A stretch of 35,851 nucleotides of DNA from contig NW_019775905.1 of assembly GCF_001039355.2 (NCBI RefSeq), positions 1 through 35,851 on the forward strand. Direction: 5' to 3'. Source of the stretch: Lingula anatina. Taxonomy: Eukaryota; Brachiopoda; Lingulata; Lingulida; Lingulidae. The position numbers and the translations under genes were made by a program. The stretch's first letter is position 1. Every line of letters begins with the position of its first letter. Positions 9,701-19,036 of the stretch are shown in pieces. A model generated the notes under the pieces. It saw only the letters and a list, made by a program, of their open reading frames with translations. It made no database searches and was not told the DNA's origin.

Positions 9701-11351
9701 CTGTGTCATTAAAGTCATTAAATCTCGGCTCCATTGGGTCCGACGTCATATGGGGAGGCGTGTGAGAAGCGGAGAGACTATTAAAAGATTAGGCAGTTTT
9801 CCTTTCATGTACGTCCGCCATATTTAGGTCATGGCTTTGTAGAGCCATGGCTCAACTCGATGTGAATGCGGCCTTAGGCCAAAAAGTAACACCAGCAGAT
9901 TTCAGCTAAAACATTTACCAATTAGATGACACACCAGAGTCCACAGATCAATACAAAATTATTGAAAAAATCTACATCAAAAATTATACAGAATAATCTG
10001 GTTGTGCCCATTTTTAAATTTCAGCAGCATTTTACTTTTCTTTCAAGAGTTATAACAGTTACTGTGAGTATAAAGATAAATGGTACAGTACTTCCCATTA
10101 ACTGTGGCAACAAGAATAGTGCACATGAAGCCCCGACTTCAGCAGTGCATACAGACAGTCACACTAGCACCTTTTGAATGAAGGCACACATATCTCATTT
10201 CACAGTGTTTGAATGATAAAATGTGTCTGGTCAAAACCTAAAGAAAGTACACTGATACTGCTATATTATATTTCACTATGGTTGAATAAAACAGAGCTTG
10301 AATTAAACCTATGGAAAGACTTACTGTCGGCAGTCATTTTATATGCTGCACACCTCAATGGGTTTTTAAGATAACTCTCCTTGTGACTTGTAAAGTAAGT
10401 AAACCCCTCACTACCCCGGTATGTACTCCCTCAGCTGTGACCAAATCACAGAGTGGCTGGAGAGAGCATACACACACATATATGGCCCAGAGTTCAGTTG
10501 TCAAGCACCTACATGTACTATTTAAAATTTATTTCAGTGAATGCCAATTTCAACAAGACAAAACATGACAGTTGTTTATCACAGAAAGCTGATTATATTG
10601 TTCATATTTATAAATATATATAACTCTACCTATAACAGCTGATATTTTGAATTTCATCTACTAGTATTTAAAACTTAAAACAATTAAGTGGGGGCTCGGG
10701 AGGAATATGGAATAAACTACTGTGTACCTTTTGCTTTCTACCTAAATGTCACTGGCTTGGCTTAAAATAATGAATTTTAATGAATGATGTTGCTGTTTAC
10801 ATTTGTTATCTTAAGCTTTAAACCAACATTTGAACAGGATTATCATATATTAAGGCAACAGTGTTACGGTTAATTGGAAGAGAAGAAAATTCATATGTCC
10901 GGCAGTGATTCAGTAAACTGCAATGTTTAATTTTCCCTTAAAAAGATTAAAAACAGTTTAGAATCACATGACAAGACTAATTTTGCTGGGATGGATGTTT
11001 ACGCAAAACAACAATTCATTAAACACTGCTGCAAAAAGAACACCTTCATTCAATTCCATGATCATGAATATAACAAGCAAATACAATGAACAAAGGCAGA
11101 TCTAAAGATTTCTAATTGGGATCAAATATCTCCGCACGTAAATTTTGATGTATTTCATGATGCAATCATTTTTAAAAACCAGCTGAGAATAAAACACTGA
11201 AAAACAATGAGCACAGTTAGAATGCCAAAAAGATAATGGTGTGAGAGAGTGGTTGAAATGTGTGTATATACTAGTACAGTATAAAATTATACATGAAATA
11301 CCTACAAAAATTTCACATCCTCCTTCTTACCTGTCGAAATATGAGTCCCAT
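6668..11351 (-). CDS. ethe1: ETHE1 persulfide dioxygenase (7 exons, complete)
   Basis: Non-haem iron sulfur dioxygenase of the metallo-beta-lactamase fold. It oxidises glutathione persulfide to sulfite plus GSH in sulfide catabolism, in the mitochondrial matrix in vertebrates. Minus-strand exons are 11331-11351, 9075-9219, 8659-8844, 8191-8283, 7678-7767, 7089-7205 and 6668-6729; every junction is GT/AG and the frame is continuous for 237 aa. Visible motifs are THVHADH (58-64), STPGHT (111-116), [16 protein letters not shown] (131-146) and YPAHDY (172-177). Aligned with human ETHE1, the iron ligands are His59, His115 and Asp134 (human 79, 135, 154); Arg143 is also kept. The C-terminus VPANMNCGV matches the human VPANMRCGV. 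It is about 17 residues shorter than human, all at the N-terminus. Confidence 0.96.
6761..6984. repeat. Six-unit 38-bp tandem repeat in ethe1 intron 6
   Basis: Units start at 6761, 6799, 6837, 6874, 6911 and 6949. Each follows ATCAATAAGAATAAGATTTG then AAATTTATAAACACAAAT, decaying in the middle copies. Only 30 bp separate it from the exon 7 acceptor. Confidence 0.85.
7089..7205 (-). CDS. ethe1: ethe1 exon 6
   Basis: Encodes 179-217, including [13 protein letters not shown] and [16 protein letters not shown], matching human STVEEERTLNPRL and FVKIMGNLNLPKPQQI. Donor ATAG|GTAAGC. Confidence 0.95.
7678..7767 (-). CDS. ethe1: ethe1 exon 5 (LLYPAHDY)
   Basis: Encodes 149-178, with [20 protein letters not shown] and the conserved His175. 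Two AG sites are close together; the one before GTAGCCC (acceptor at 7768-7769) keeps the frame. Confidence 0.93.
7796..7828. repeat. (GT)n microsatellite in ethe1 intron 4
   Basis: GT dinucleotides with one GA interruption, about 30 bp upstream of the exon 5 acceptor. Confidence 0.9.
8191..8283 (-). CDS. ethe1: ethe1 exon 4 ([16 protein letters not shown])
   Basis: Encodes residues 118-148, with the third iron ligand Asp134 and the nearly invariant [10 protein letters not shown] stretch. Acceptor CCTTTAG, donor CAAG|GTTCCC. Confidence 0.96.
8659..8844 (-). CDS. ethe1: ethe1 exon 3 (HxHxDH iron/metal motif)
   Basis: Encodes Val56-Asn117, with [13 protein letters not shown] and the second iron ligand in STPGHT. 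Acceptor GCTCCAG, donor AATG|GTGACT. Confidence 0.96.
8914..8966. repeat. (CA)n microsatellite in ethe1 intron 2
   Basis: CA dinucleotides broken by ATGCACGCATGCACACC. Confidence 0.9.
9075..9219 (-). CDS. ethe1: ethe1 exon 2
   Basis: Encodes residues 8-55, beginning [13 protein letters not shown] and including [17 protein letters not shown], like the human AVLIDPVLETAPRDAQL. Acceptor ATTCACAG, donor GCAG|GTACAT. Confidence 0.95.
9220..11330 (-). other. ethe1 intron 1
   Basis: 2.1-kb intron between the Gln7 and Leu8 codons (phase 0). It contains the foldback MITE at 9568-9873 and otherwise AT-rich DNA with no coding signal. Introns 2-6 are 230-470 bp. Confidence 0.85.
9568..9873. mobile_element. 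Foldback PIF/Harbinger-like MITE, 306 bp, TTA target duplication
   Basis: Arms 9568-9692 and 9749-9873 are about 125 bp each and roughly 90% identical when inverted, with a 56-bp centre. The ends read GGCCGCATTCACAT and are flanked by TTA at 9565-9567 and 9874-9876. A 3-bp TTA duplication fits the Harbinger superfamily. No coding capacity. A decayed relative lies at 20850-21045. Confidence 0.8.
11331..11351 (-). CDS. ethe1: ethe1 coding exon 1 (MGLIFRQ)
   Basis: Seven codons ending CAG|GTAAG. The RQ before the intron matches the human LLRQ-MFEP junction. An in-frame TAG lies four codons upstream (11361-11363), so no N-terminal extension can be read through this exon. An acceptor-like TTTTCAG (minus) suggests the exon starts at 11391 as 5' UTR. 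Confidence 0.8.
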
Positions 11352-11580
11352 AATTAGGTTCTACTGTGTTGACCAGCTACTATCAGCTTTTCTGAAAAGT
11401 TTAAATGAAAACTTTTAATTTTCTGAACACTGGAGCTTTATACATGTACTTTACCTTCAGTTGATAATCTTAGAATATATTTTATATAAGGATATGTGAT
11501 TTTAGTTAATTTCTGTCAGAAATCTGCTTTTAGATGATAGGAATCTCAGGCTTGGCATGTACAGATGGATTGATCTATGG

Positions 11581-11758
11581 CCCCATTCAGAATTATAGGG
11601 GACTTACTAGTCCGCGGGTCAAATATGGCAACTGACTACAATTAAAGCTTGCCGTCTAATCCGCTAACAGACACTGAATAGATATCCCATGGGGAAGTAT
11701 CCAAGTGGGTCTACCATATTTGGCCCTTGGACGAGTTAGTCCCCTATTCTGAATGGGG
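11581..11758. mobile_element. Short MITE with CCCCATTCAGAAT ends
   Basis: Inverted arms of about 48 bp (11581-11630 and 11713-11758) begin CCCCATTCAGAA and share GGGGACT and CAAATATGG. CTATGG occurs on both sides (11575-11580, 11760-11765), a possible target duplication offset by one base. The CATTCAGAAT end and CAAATATGG also occur at 20850-20905. Confidence 0.65.
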
Positions 11759-11931
11759 ACTATGGTACGTCATAAAGTTGCACCCCCCACCCCCCCCAAT
11801 GGGATGTGACTGGGTGGAGTGTTTAAATCAGAATATTGTTTGAAGTTAATACACTAAGTAAACAGTTTCCTAAATGAACTGTTTATACTAACCTGTTGTT
11901 ATATTTATTCACCATACTTTACAGGGGCGGA

Positions 11932-12085
11932 TCCAGGAAGGGGGGCCAGAACAACAGGCCTTGGATGCGAAGCTGACCATCGCCCTATGAGAGTGGCTTT
12001 TGAAAAAAATTTTGGTGCTTTGGGGAACAAACAGTGCCCTTTCGTACCCTCCCCCCCCCCCCCCCCCCCCCCAAATCCGCCACTG
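11932..12085. mobile_element. hAT-like MITE (CAGGGGCGGAT ends)
   Basis: The left end CAGGGGCGGATCC and the inverted right end CAGTGGCGGATTT match the familiar hAT-type terminal pattern. The inside is a C-run of about 20 and non-coding sequence. No clear 8-bp duplication is visible, so it is probably old. Confidence 0.55.
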
Positions 12086-12419
12086 CTTACGCTATATAGC
12101 AAAGTGACGTTGCTGATACTTTTGCTATACCCTCTGATATCAGGGGCCTCTAATTGCTAAAATAGGATACATAATTAAACATAGGCGATACAATATATGA
12201 TTTTGTAACTGATTACTATCGCAATCTGTGGTAAGAGAGCACTTTTACTACATGTGTAAGTATAAACTAGAACTCCACTAATTACAGTAACACGTCGGTT
12301 CACACGCACTGTTAATTATAAACATTGCTGCTAATACTAGTAAGCGTACTACATATAGAGCTCCGTCTACACGCACTTATAATACTGTATATTTTGTACT
12401 GAAAAGTCTGAATGCATAT

Positions 12420-12700
12420 CATTATATGTAGGCCTACCGTTTGTGCTCTGGTCGTTCCAAAACCCCACAACTTGCGTTGACAGCTGTAATCAGTATTTGT
12501 TACGTTACAACTGTAGATCGGTGTTTACTATTCATTGGTTACCTGTATCTGTTGGTTCTGTGTCACTTGGTCGTGTCACCTTGATGCAGGAATCGTGACA
12601 AGTGAGGTCCTGCCTCTAGAGGTCGCTTTGTATTCGAGAACCTACCCAGGCCACGCTCGGCTTTCACCTTGATTGGTTCAGGTTCGAAATCGATTGTCGT
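12420..12700 (-). promoter_or_regulatory. Candidate ethe1 promoter region
   Basis: CpG-richer than its surroundings, with two CCAAT boxes on the minus strand (ATTGG at 12534-12538 and 12672-12676). It lies about 1.1-1.3 kb upstream of the ethe1 coding exon, which has its own upstream acceptor, so a noncoding first exon here is plausible. There is no TATA evidence and no experimental support. Confidence 0.3.
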
Positions 12701-12704
12701 AAAA

Positions 12705-12746
12705 TCGTTACATGCACGAGGTGGGTCGTTACATGCACGAGGTGGG
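12705..12746. repeat. 21-bp tandem duplication
   Basis: TCGTTACATGCACGAGGTGGG occurs twice exactly (12705-12725, 12726-12746), and TCGTGGG starts a third. Confidence 0.9.
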
Positions 12747-12859
12747 TCGTGGGTACCCTCAGAAATCAGGGCCCCACTAAAATAGGCCTACTGTACAAAA
12801 TCATACCACACGCTTTTCTACATTTTGTACTACAGAAGTCCCATCACATAACAGTCATC

Positions 12860-13300
12860 ACATGTAGCCGAGCTACACCAGTTCTCCGCAATCTTCATTG
12901 GCTACCATACAGTGTCTCAAAGAATAGTCTATAAAATCAAGGAGTTATATAGGCCTAGTCTGTTATAACTCCTTGATAAAATAGACCTATTACTCTTGAC
13001 TTTTAAATTTTTTAATGGACAACTGTCCATTTTACATCCCCTCCTGTTTGGAATACCTAACTTTTAAATGGGAAAAGTTAAGTCTTTTTGGAATTCAGCA
13101 GCTGGTCTTCCCCGAAAATCTCAGAAGTAGGGCCTACCACCAACATAATAGCCTAATGTTTTTATGTCCAAGCAACACATCGCACCAGTTCTTCCCGGTC
13201 TTCACCGGTGTCTCAAAGAACAGTCTATAAGATATCTTTCTTGACTTTTAAATTTTCAAAGGACGACTGTCCACTTAACTTATCAATAAAATAGCCAGTG
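12860..13300 (+). mobile_element. LINE-like remnant, two diverged tandem segments
   Basis: A fragment near 12866-12935 encodes TPVLRNLHWLPYSV, resembling the segment after the reverse transcriptase in many non-LTR retrotransposons. A second diverged copy of the surrounding DNA starts near 13170 and shares CACCAGTTCT, GTGTCTCAAAGAA, AGTCTATAA and CTTGACTTTTAAATTTT. Both are short and broken. Family level is not assignable. Confidence 0.4.
12936..12977. repeat. Hairpin insertion, ATCAAGGAGTTATA arms
   Basis: 14-bp perfect inverted arms (12936-12949, 12964-12977) around a 14-base loop. The parallel copy near 13225 lacks it, so it appears to be an insertion. The arm motif matches the hairpin at 3043-3079. 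Confidence 0.75.
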
Positions 13301-13903
13301 GTCAACTTCAACTTACGCAAAATGATAAAAAAGACTCTTAAAGCAAATGGAAGCAGGAGTTTTGAGACTACTGCACCAATTTTAACGGTTTTATTGGTTA
13401 TTTTCGATACCCGTAACAAAAATGCAAATTTTATTTCCCGTGATGCGTGAAATGTGCATTTTTAGCGTGATTCGGGAAGCACCCTATTCCCGTGACTAGC
13501 TCGTGAATGCCGCTTTTTATTCTCCACCCTTCGTGAGATGAATCTCTTAGGTACCATTCGTGATTATCAGGATTTTCTTCGCGCATCATTGATGAGATAT
13601 GACTATATTTATATTTCCTGTTATTTGTAGAATGATGATTTTTATTTCCCGTGAACTAGGATCAAGTCCCCACCCCCAATGGGACCCTCCTTTCGTGGTC
13701 CAATTTCACTTATATCAAATGTCACTTTTAATGATGCTTATCATTGTTTTAAAAAGAATGTTTAAAAACCTTTTTATTTAAAGAACATTTTTGTTAACTA
13801 GTATCTTTGAGTTTAATTATTTATATGTTAATTTTTAATTTATCTCTGTAGTTTTAGTCTTTTGGGACGCGTGTGTAGCGCATTCTAAAGAACTGAATTG
13901 CTA

Positions 13904-13905
<2 letters not shown>

Positions 13906-13952
<47 letters not shown>
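13906..13952. repeat. (ATT)n microsatellite
   Basis: About 15 ATT units. Confidence 0.9.
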
Positions 13953-13953
<1 letters not shown>

Positions 13954-16292
13954 CAGTGATTGATAATTTAGATATCACAAAATTGTTAATAATTATTTTG
14001 TACAATTTTCTAACAGATAGAAGACTATATGTATGGTGGATGGTGGAGAGACATCCTAGATGTAAGTAACCCTATTCATCTGGACGCTCGTAATCAATAT
14101 CAAAGTAGGGGCAATCTGATGGACTCGGAGAACTGTGGGAAACTCCCATTTTTTATCCTTGTACTTTAATATGTAGATGGATTCTGCTTACTTGTGTCTG
14201 CTGTCGCTGACATGTGGTGGCTGCGATGCTGACATTTGGACGCTGGGGTGGCGGCACTGCCGGCCGGCCTACGGCCCCGACATGTGAACAGGACGACGGT
14301 TTTCAGAAAGTCTGCAGTCGTTTCTTTCTTTCTTTTTTTTTTTTTTTTTTTTTTCATGTAGGGCCTACATACATATGTGCATATATACCAGTGACATCGA
14401 ACTAAAGGTGACAAGCTTGAATTGTCATCGGCAGGGTTCTTTATTTTCAGTATTTTGGATATTTTGAGCTTAGATATAACATTACGTAAGCCCTAATTTT
14501 ATTCTTATTTTGAGTAAGAACCGGCGATAAAGGAAACGGGGACGGGAATTAAGGGGTGGTGGGTGGGGAAGGGACCCCTCTATTTGTACTCCAAAGTGTC
14601 ACTTCGACTTTTAATTGAATTTCTGTTTTACTTTGTGAAAAGATTACCGGATTTTTCTTCAGACATGGATACATTGTACTGAGTAGGCCCTACATGCACG
14701 TATTAGTTATTGTTTTCTATAATAAACGTTATCAATATTAGATGAAATGCTTCAGCTGAATCAACTGAGATTGAGAGTAGGTCAAAGTATTGTAAAACCA
14801 AGCCTACTGATATAGATTATTGATGAACAGATCTAGAAGGTGCACGTACGTAGACAAGGTGTTTAGCACTCTGGCTCATGACGACACCTGACGCTTGACT
14901 CGCGACACCTAGGCCTTCTGTAGCTGCTTGTCCTAACTCGACACGCATGCGTATTTGAATACTTCCTGGTTATGGAAGTTCGACTGCTAGTACAGCTGTA
15001 CACCTATAGAAAATAATCCCCCGTCTCTGATTAATTTATCTGAGTGGACGTGGCATACGCTGGAGGGTGGTATGGATTAGAAAGGAGGCGTAAAAAGGTA
15101 CGTAAAACGCCATATAAATTATCACTTGATAAATTCTGCATCTGACAATAAAATGATGATTTGTGGTCTCGTGACTTGTGTGGTCAACATTAATTGATCA
15201 CTGGAACAAAAAAGAAATGCCGGCTGTCAGCCAAGCAAGCTTCACTGAGATATTCAGTCAGCGGTGAGCTCTGTGCCACCCGTCATTCTGAAGGCAAATT
15301 TTTCACTGATATCTCTAGGAATATTAGACATGCAAGTCAGCAGGTATCTTACATTTCAGACTACATTATATACAGGTAGCCTGACCCTAGCCGGCCGCTA
15401 CTTGTACAAGTTACTGTACGTGTACTAGTGTTGTGTTTGTTGTTGTTTGCTTATTGGTTTTATGTAATATTGGTAAACTGCAGGTCTGTCATTTCACATG
15501 TATATCAAGTATGGATCTTTGTGTGCTGATGATGCACGGTAACATTTGGACATGCACAGTTGCACTAAACCAACTGCAGGGCAGAAAGCAGAGAAGTTAC
15601 TAAATAAATTTTTTTTATCCACATTTCAAAGGTGATTTTCTTTTGCCTTATAATGAATCCATATTCTGCTCCATACTTCATGCAGGGGATTAAAGTCTGG
15701 GGTAGATACAACTGTATGTTTCAAGCTTTATTTTAGTTTGAATCTGAAGGCTTTATGGCCCTTGACAAACCTCATTGAAAATTAGACTGAGAGAGGACTT
15801 ATTTTGTTCAGTTTATACCTTACAGAACTGAAAGGTTCAAAATTTAATGAAAAATGTTAAATAATGAACATAATGTATTTATTTATATAGGTAGATACAC
15901 TGTAGTTGTATGTTAAAAGTGTCAGTAAGTGTATTTTCATTACATAAAGTATAAAGGTGGCTTGATGTGATTAAGTTATTGATAAAACTGCTATATTGCC
16001 GTTGACATTTAGTGATGTTTTTAGGCAATGGAAGTGTTTAGGTTGATAACATTAATCTAGAACTGTAGTCATGTGTAATCTAGATCTAACTTACTAAAAT
16101 AAAACTACTGTACGTAGATATATGTAGATATGTTTTCAGGTTATCAATCATCCAGTGAATTACACATACCTAGTTAAGACTGTTATGCTGAAATGAATAA
16201 TTATATTTTCTTTGACTGGGTTCCTATACCTACGTATATCGATGTATTGCCAAGGGGATTCTCCCTAAATTACTTTCAGCTTACGGTGCTTA

Positions 16293-16376
16293 GATGTCTG
16301 ACACGCCTACTGAAGCTGCTAAAAGATAGTTAATTACCCCCTAGCAGCTTCAGTACTAGTAGGCGTGACAGACATC
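16293..16376. repeat. Long hairpin, arms 28 and 34 bp
   Basis: GATGTCTGACACGCCTAC and TGAAGCTGCT (16293-16320) are repeated inverted at 16343-16376, with CTAGTA inserted in the right arm. The loop TTAATTACCCCCT and the adjoining CAGCTT and GTAGGCG words also occur at 2853-2885 inside the nested MITE, so it is a likely relative. Confidence 0.7.
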
Positions 16377-16447
16377 AAAATGATGTTGCCTGACAGTTCA
16401 GTGAGTAGATATTCAGTCACTTGAGTATTTACAAAATGTAATTTCAG

Positions 16448-16480
16448 GAATGATGTAAACTTGGAGATCAGCCCTATATA
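16448..16480 (+). promoter_or_regulatory. 5' UTR with minimal uORF before the SIDT start
   Basis: An acceptor-like AATTTCAG ends at 16447, suggesting a spliced 5' UTR. ATG ATG TAA (16450-16458) is a two-codon upstream ORF. An in-frame TGA at 16451-16453 fixes the main start downstream. Confidence 0.45.
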
Positions 16481-16639
16481 ATGGCTTGCGTATACTCAGT
16501 GTGGGTCCTGTGTGCTGTCCTCCTGGTGTGGTATGTCAGCGCCCAGAACACCCAGAACGCCCAGCTGGATACCAATTATGTGGGGACAGTGTTCAAGGGA
16601 AAATCTCACACCTATGCCTTCAATGTGTTTCTGAATGAG
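16481..16639 (+). CDS. sidt: SIDT exon 1 (signal peptide)
   Basis: 53 codons, starting [21 protein letters not shown], a clear signal peptide, then the mature N-terminus ending FNVFLNE. Donor GAG|GTAAGG. It is separated from exon 2 by a 7.2-kb intron. The join makes [14 protein letters not shown], matching the family's beta-strand region. Confidence 0.88.
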
Positions 16640-19001
16640 GTAAGGGACAGGGGGTGACTGTTTTTGGGCATGAGATTATTTTATTTTATTCTAGCTGGCT
16701 TTTTATATACAGACACAGTCTGTCTTTACATTATAACCATCACCTGTGTCTGTCAGTGGTGGGGGTGTCATTGTGGACATTGTTTTTGTCATCACAGTGT
16801 ACTGTGTGCCATCAACACAATTTATGGAAAACAGTGTGACTAAAAATCCTCAGACATATCTTGAGTTATTTATGGCATTTTAATACAAGTCAAAAATTAA
16901 AAAAAAAATAGCATCTGTTAGATTATATTTCTTGAAGTTATTTATTTTATTATTATTATTATTTTTTTTTTAATTTTAATTTTCACATATTGGGCATTTT
17001 CATTGTGTGACTTTGTTTGACACCATAAAAATGTAAATAACTATTGAATAACTAAACCAAACATAAAAGTAACCTTATCTTCAGTTTACAGTATGGTGAA
17101 AGATTATTTTCATGCCTGTTCAATTAAGCAGTCACTTAACTAAGAGCCTTTTCAGCCGACCTAAGTTCACCTAAATATGGTAGGCACTTACCAAACATGT
17201 AGCAATGAAGAATACACATTGGTGTCATTTTTTACATGTTTTAGTAGTTTGGGAGAATCTGATGTTGAATTTGTTGGTAGGTGGCAAGTGCGACACACTC
17301 AAACATATGTTAGAAAAATTGCGGAAAAAGGTTATTTTTTATGAAAAAATCTACTGTCCAAGTCAAACAACTGAATTTACACATTCTGAAAGATCTACTC
17401 CTCCCCACAAACTTTTACTGGCTAATGATGTCAGATCACTGGCTAATGTGTAAATGGCCTTTACTGATATTACACTGTTCAGTTGATCAGTGAATTGGTC
17501 AAAGTTCCATACTGAGTATAGTTAGGTGTATAGTGGGTAACTGAGACTGTTAGGTATATATTATGTAACTGAGACTCTGTTTGTTGTATTGTGTTGTGAT
17601 GGATGAAGTAAGGGGCACATTGTGTTACATGAAGAGGTTGTGACGTGTTAGCTGATATGGTTGTGACATTATATTTGATGGGAGGACGTGTGACATTGTG
17701 TTAGATGTGGTGGTTGTGATATTGTGTTCGATAGGCTGGTTGTGATATTATGTTAAATGTGATGGTTGTGATATTGTGTTAGATGGGATGGTTGTAACAT
17801 TGTGCTAAATGTGTTGGTTGTGACATTGTGTAAGATGTGGTGGTTTTGAGATGGGGTCATGCGAAAGGTCATTATGACAATGCTGATTGTGAAGGGAAAT
17901 CATCTGAAATAGCATAAAACAAGCCTGTAGGCACTGCGTGACCTTATACAAGACAAGAAAATGTGCAAGCATCAGTGTGAACTGAAGTGGGCTCACTTTT
18001 TACCAATTTTCTGTGTGCCTGGATGTCTTGGAAAGCAGTATAATACTAACTTACAAAATGCACATAGGACGAAAATTCACTGTTCTGCAAAATACTAGTT
18101 TTTCAAAATTTAGGAAAAAATCAACCACAAAAATGTCTGTGGGTAATTTCTATCAGCTTTTATTTGTTGCTTCACAGCACTTACTAGTCGGGCATTATTT
18201 TGTATATTATAGACAGATGCACATGCAAGTTTTGAAAAAAAACTATATTGTTGGTCTCACATGATCTCATTTGATAGGTGTTAACTATAGGCTTATTCAA
18301 AAAAAATTTTTGGGGGGCAGTTGGGAAAGTCAGTTACAGCAGTAGATTTTTTCTCAAGTTTTCATTTGCATTTTCTAATATATTATACTGTATATCAGGC
18401 CTCACAAACAACAATTGCCATTTTTGATCTATAGCCGTTGATTTGTGATTGACAACACTGAATTTACAACTTGCAAGAGTACAAATAAAAGTGTTTGCAA
18501 AAATCATACAAAAAAGCACAAACAATGTGGACAACTTTCATCCAGGTTTTTTTTTCTCGACTATTTTCTATGGGAGAAATGCACTGTAAACAATCTGTGC
18601 CACATGGAATGTACCAAATGGGTAAGTAAGCGGATTAAGGGTTGGTACTCTTTCTGTATATTACTTAAGGCAAAGCATCTTTAAAAAATTAGCAGTCAGG
18701 CAGTGCTTATATGAACATTTCATATCTTGAAAGAAGCATCTAAACGGTGCAGATTTTCCCAGTAGTGGAATACTTCAGAAAAAAAGATCAGAGCAGATAA
18801 TCACAATGATACTTTACATATACCACATCAAAGAACTTGAGACTGCAGTTTAGGAACCCTCAGCTATATTTTATACCCCAGGGAGATTGGACTGCAGTCC
18901 TAGTACTTACGTCTATTGAAGATGGATTGGTGACTTGGGAATTGGAAGTTATGGAGTATCAGTATAAAACTGGACCTGCCATCTGCTGCTGGTATTACTG
19001 C

Positions 19002-19036
<35 letters not shown>

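Larger units (their letters stand above)
11392..16447. other. Divergent intergenic region between ethe1 and the SIDT gene
   Basis: About 5 kb between head-to-head genes. It holds two MITEs, a candidate ethe1 promoter, LINE-like remnants, a CGTGA-word-rich stretch, ATT and T tracts, and a long hairpin. A noncoding first exon of the SIDT gene may lie here (for example ending AAAAG|GTACGT near 15098), but this is only suggestive. Confidence 0.6.

Noticed and set aside
12749-13230. Small ORFs as host genes
   Set aside because: They contain fragments like retrotransposon tails and repeat each other; no start, splice or length fits a gene.
14166-14414. 82-aa minus ORF with a Lys run and 63-aa plus ORF with a Phe run
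   Set aside because: Both are driven by the T homopolymer at 14332-14354; no homology or splicing support.
17659-17841. CRISPR-like array
   Set aside because: Units are contiguous and diverged with no spacers, in an animal intron; it is a minisatellite.
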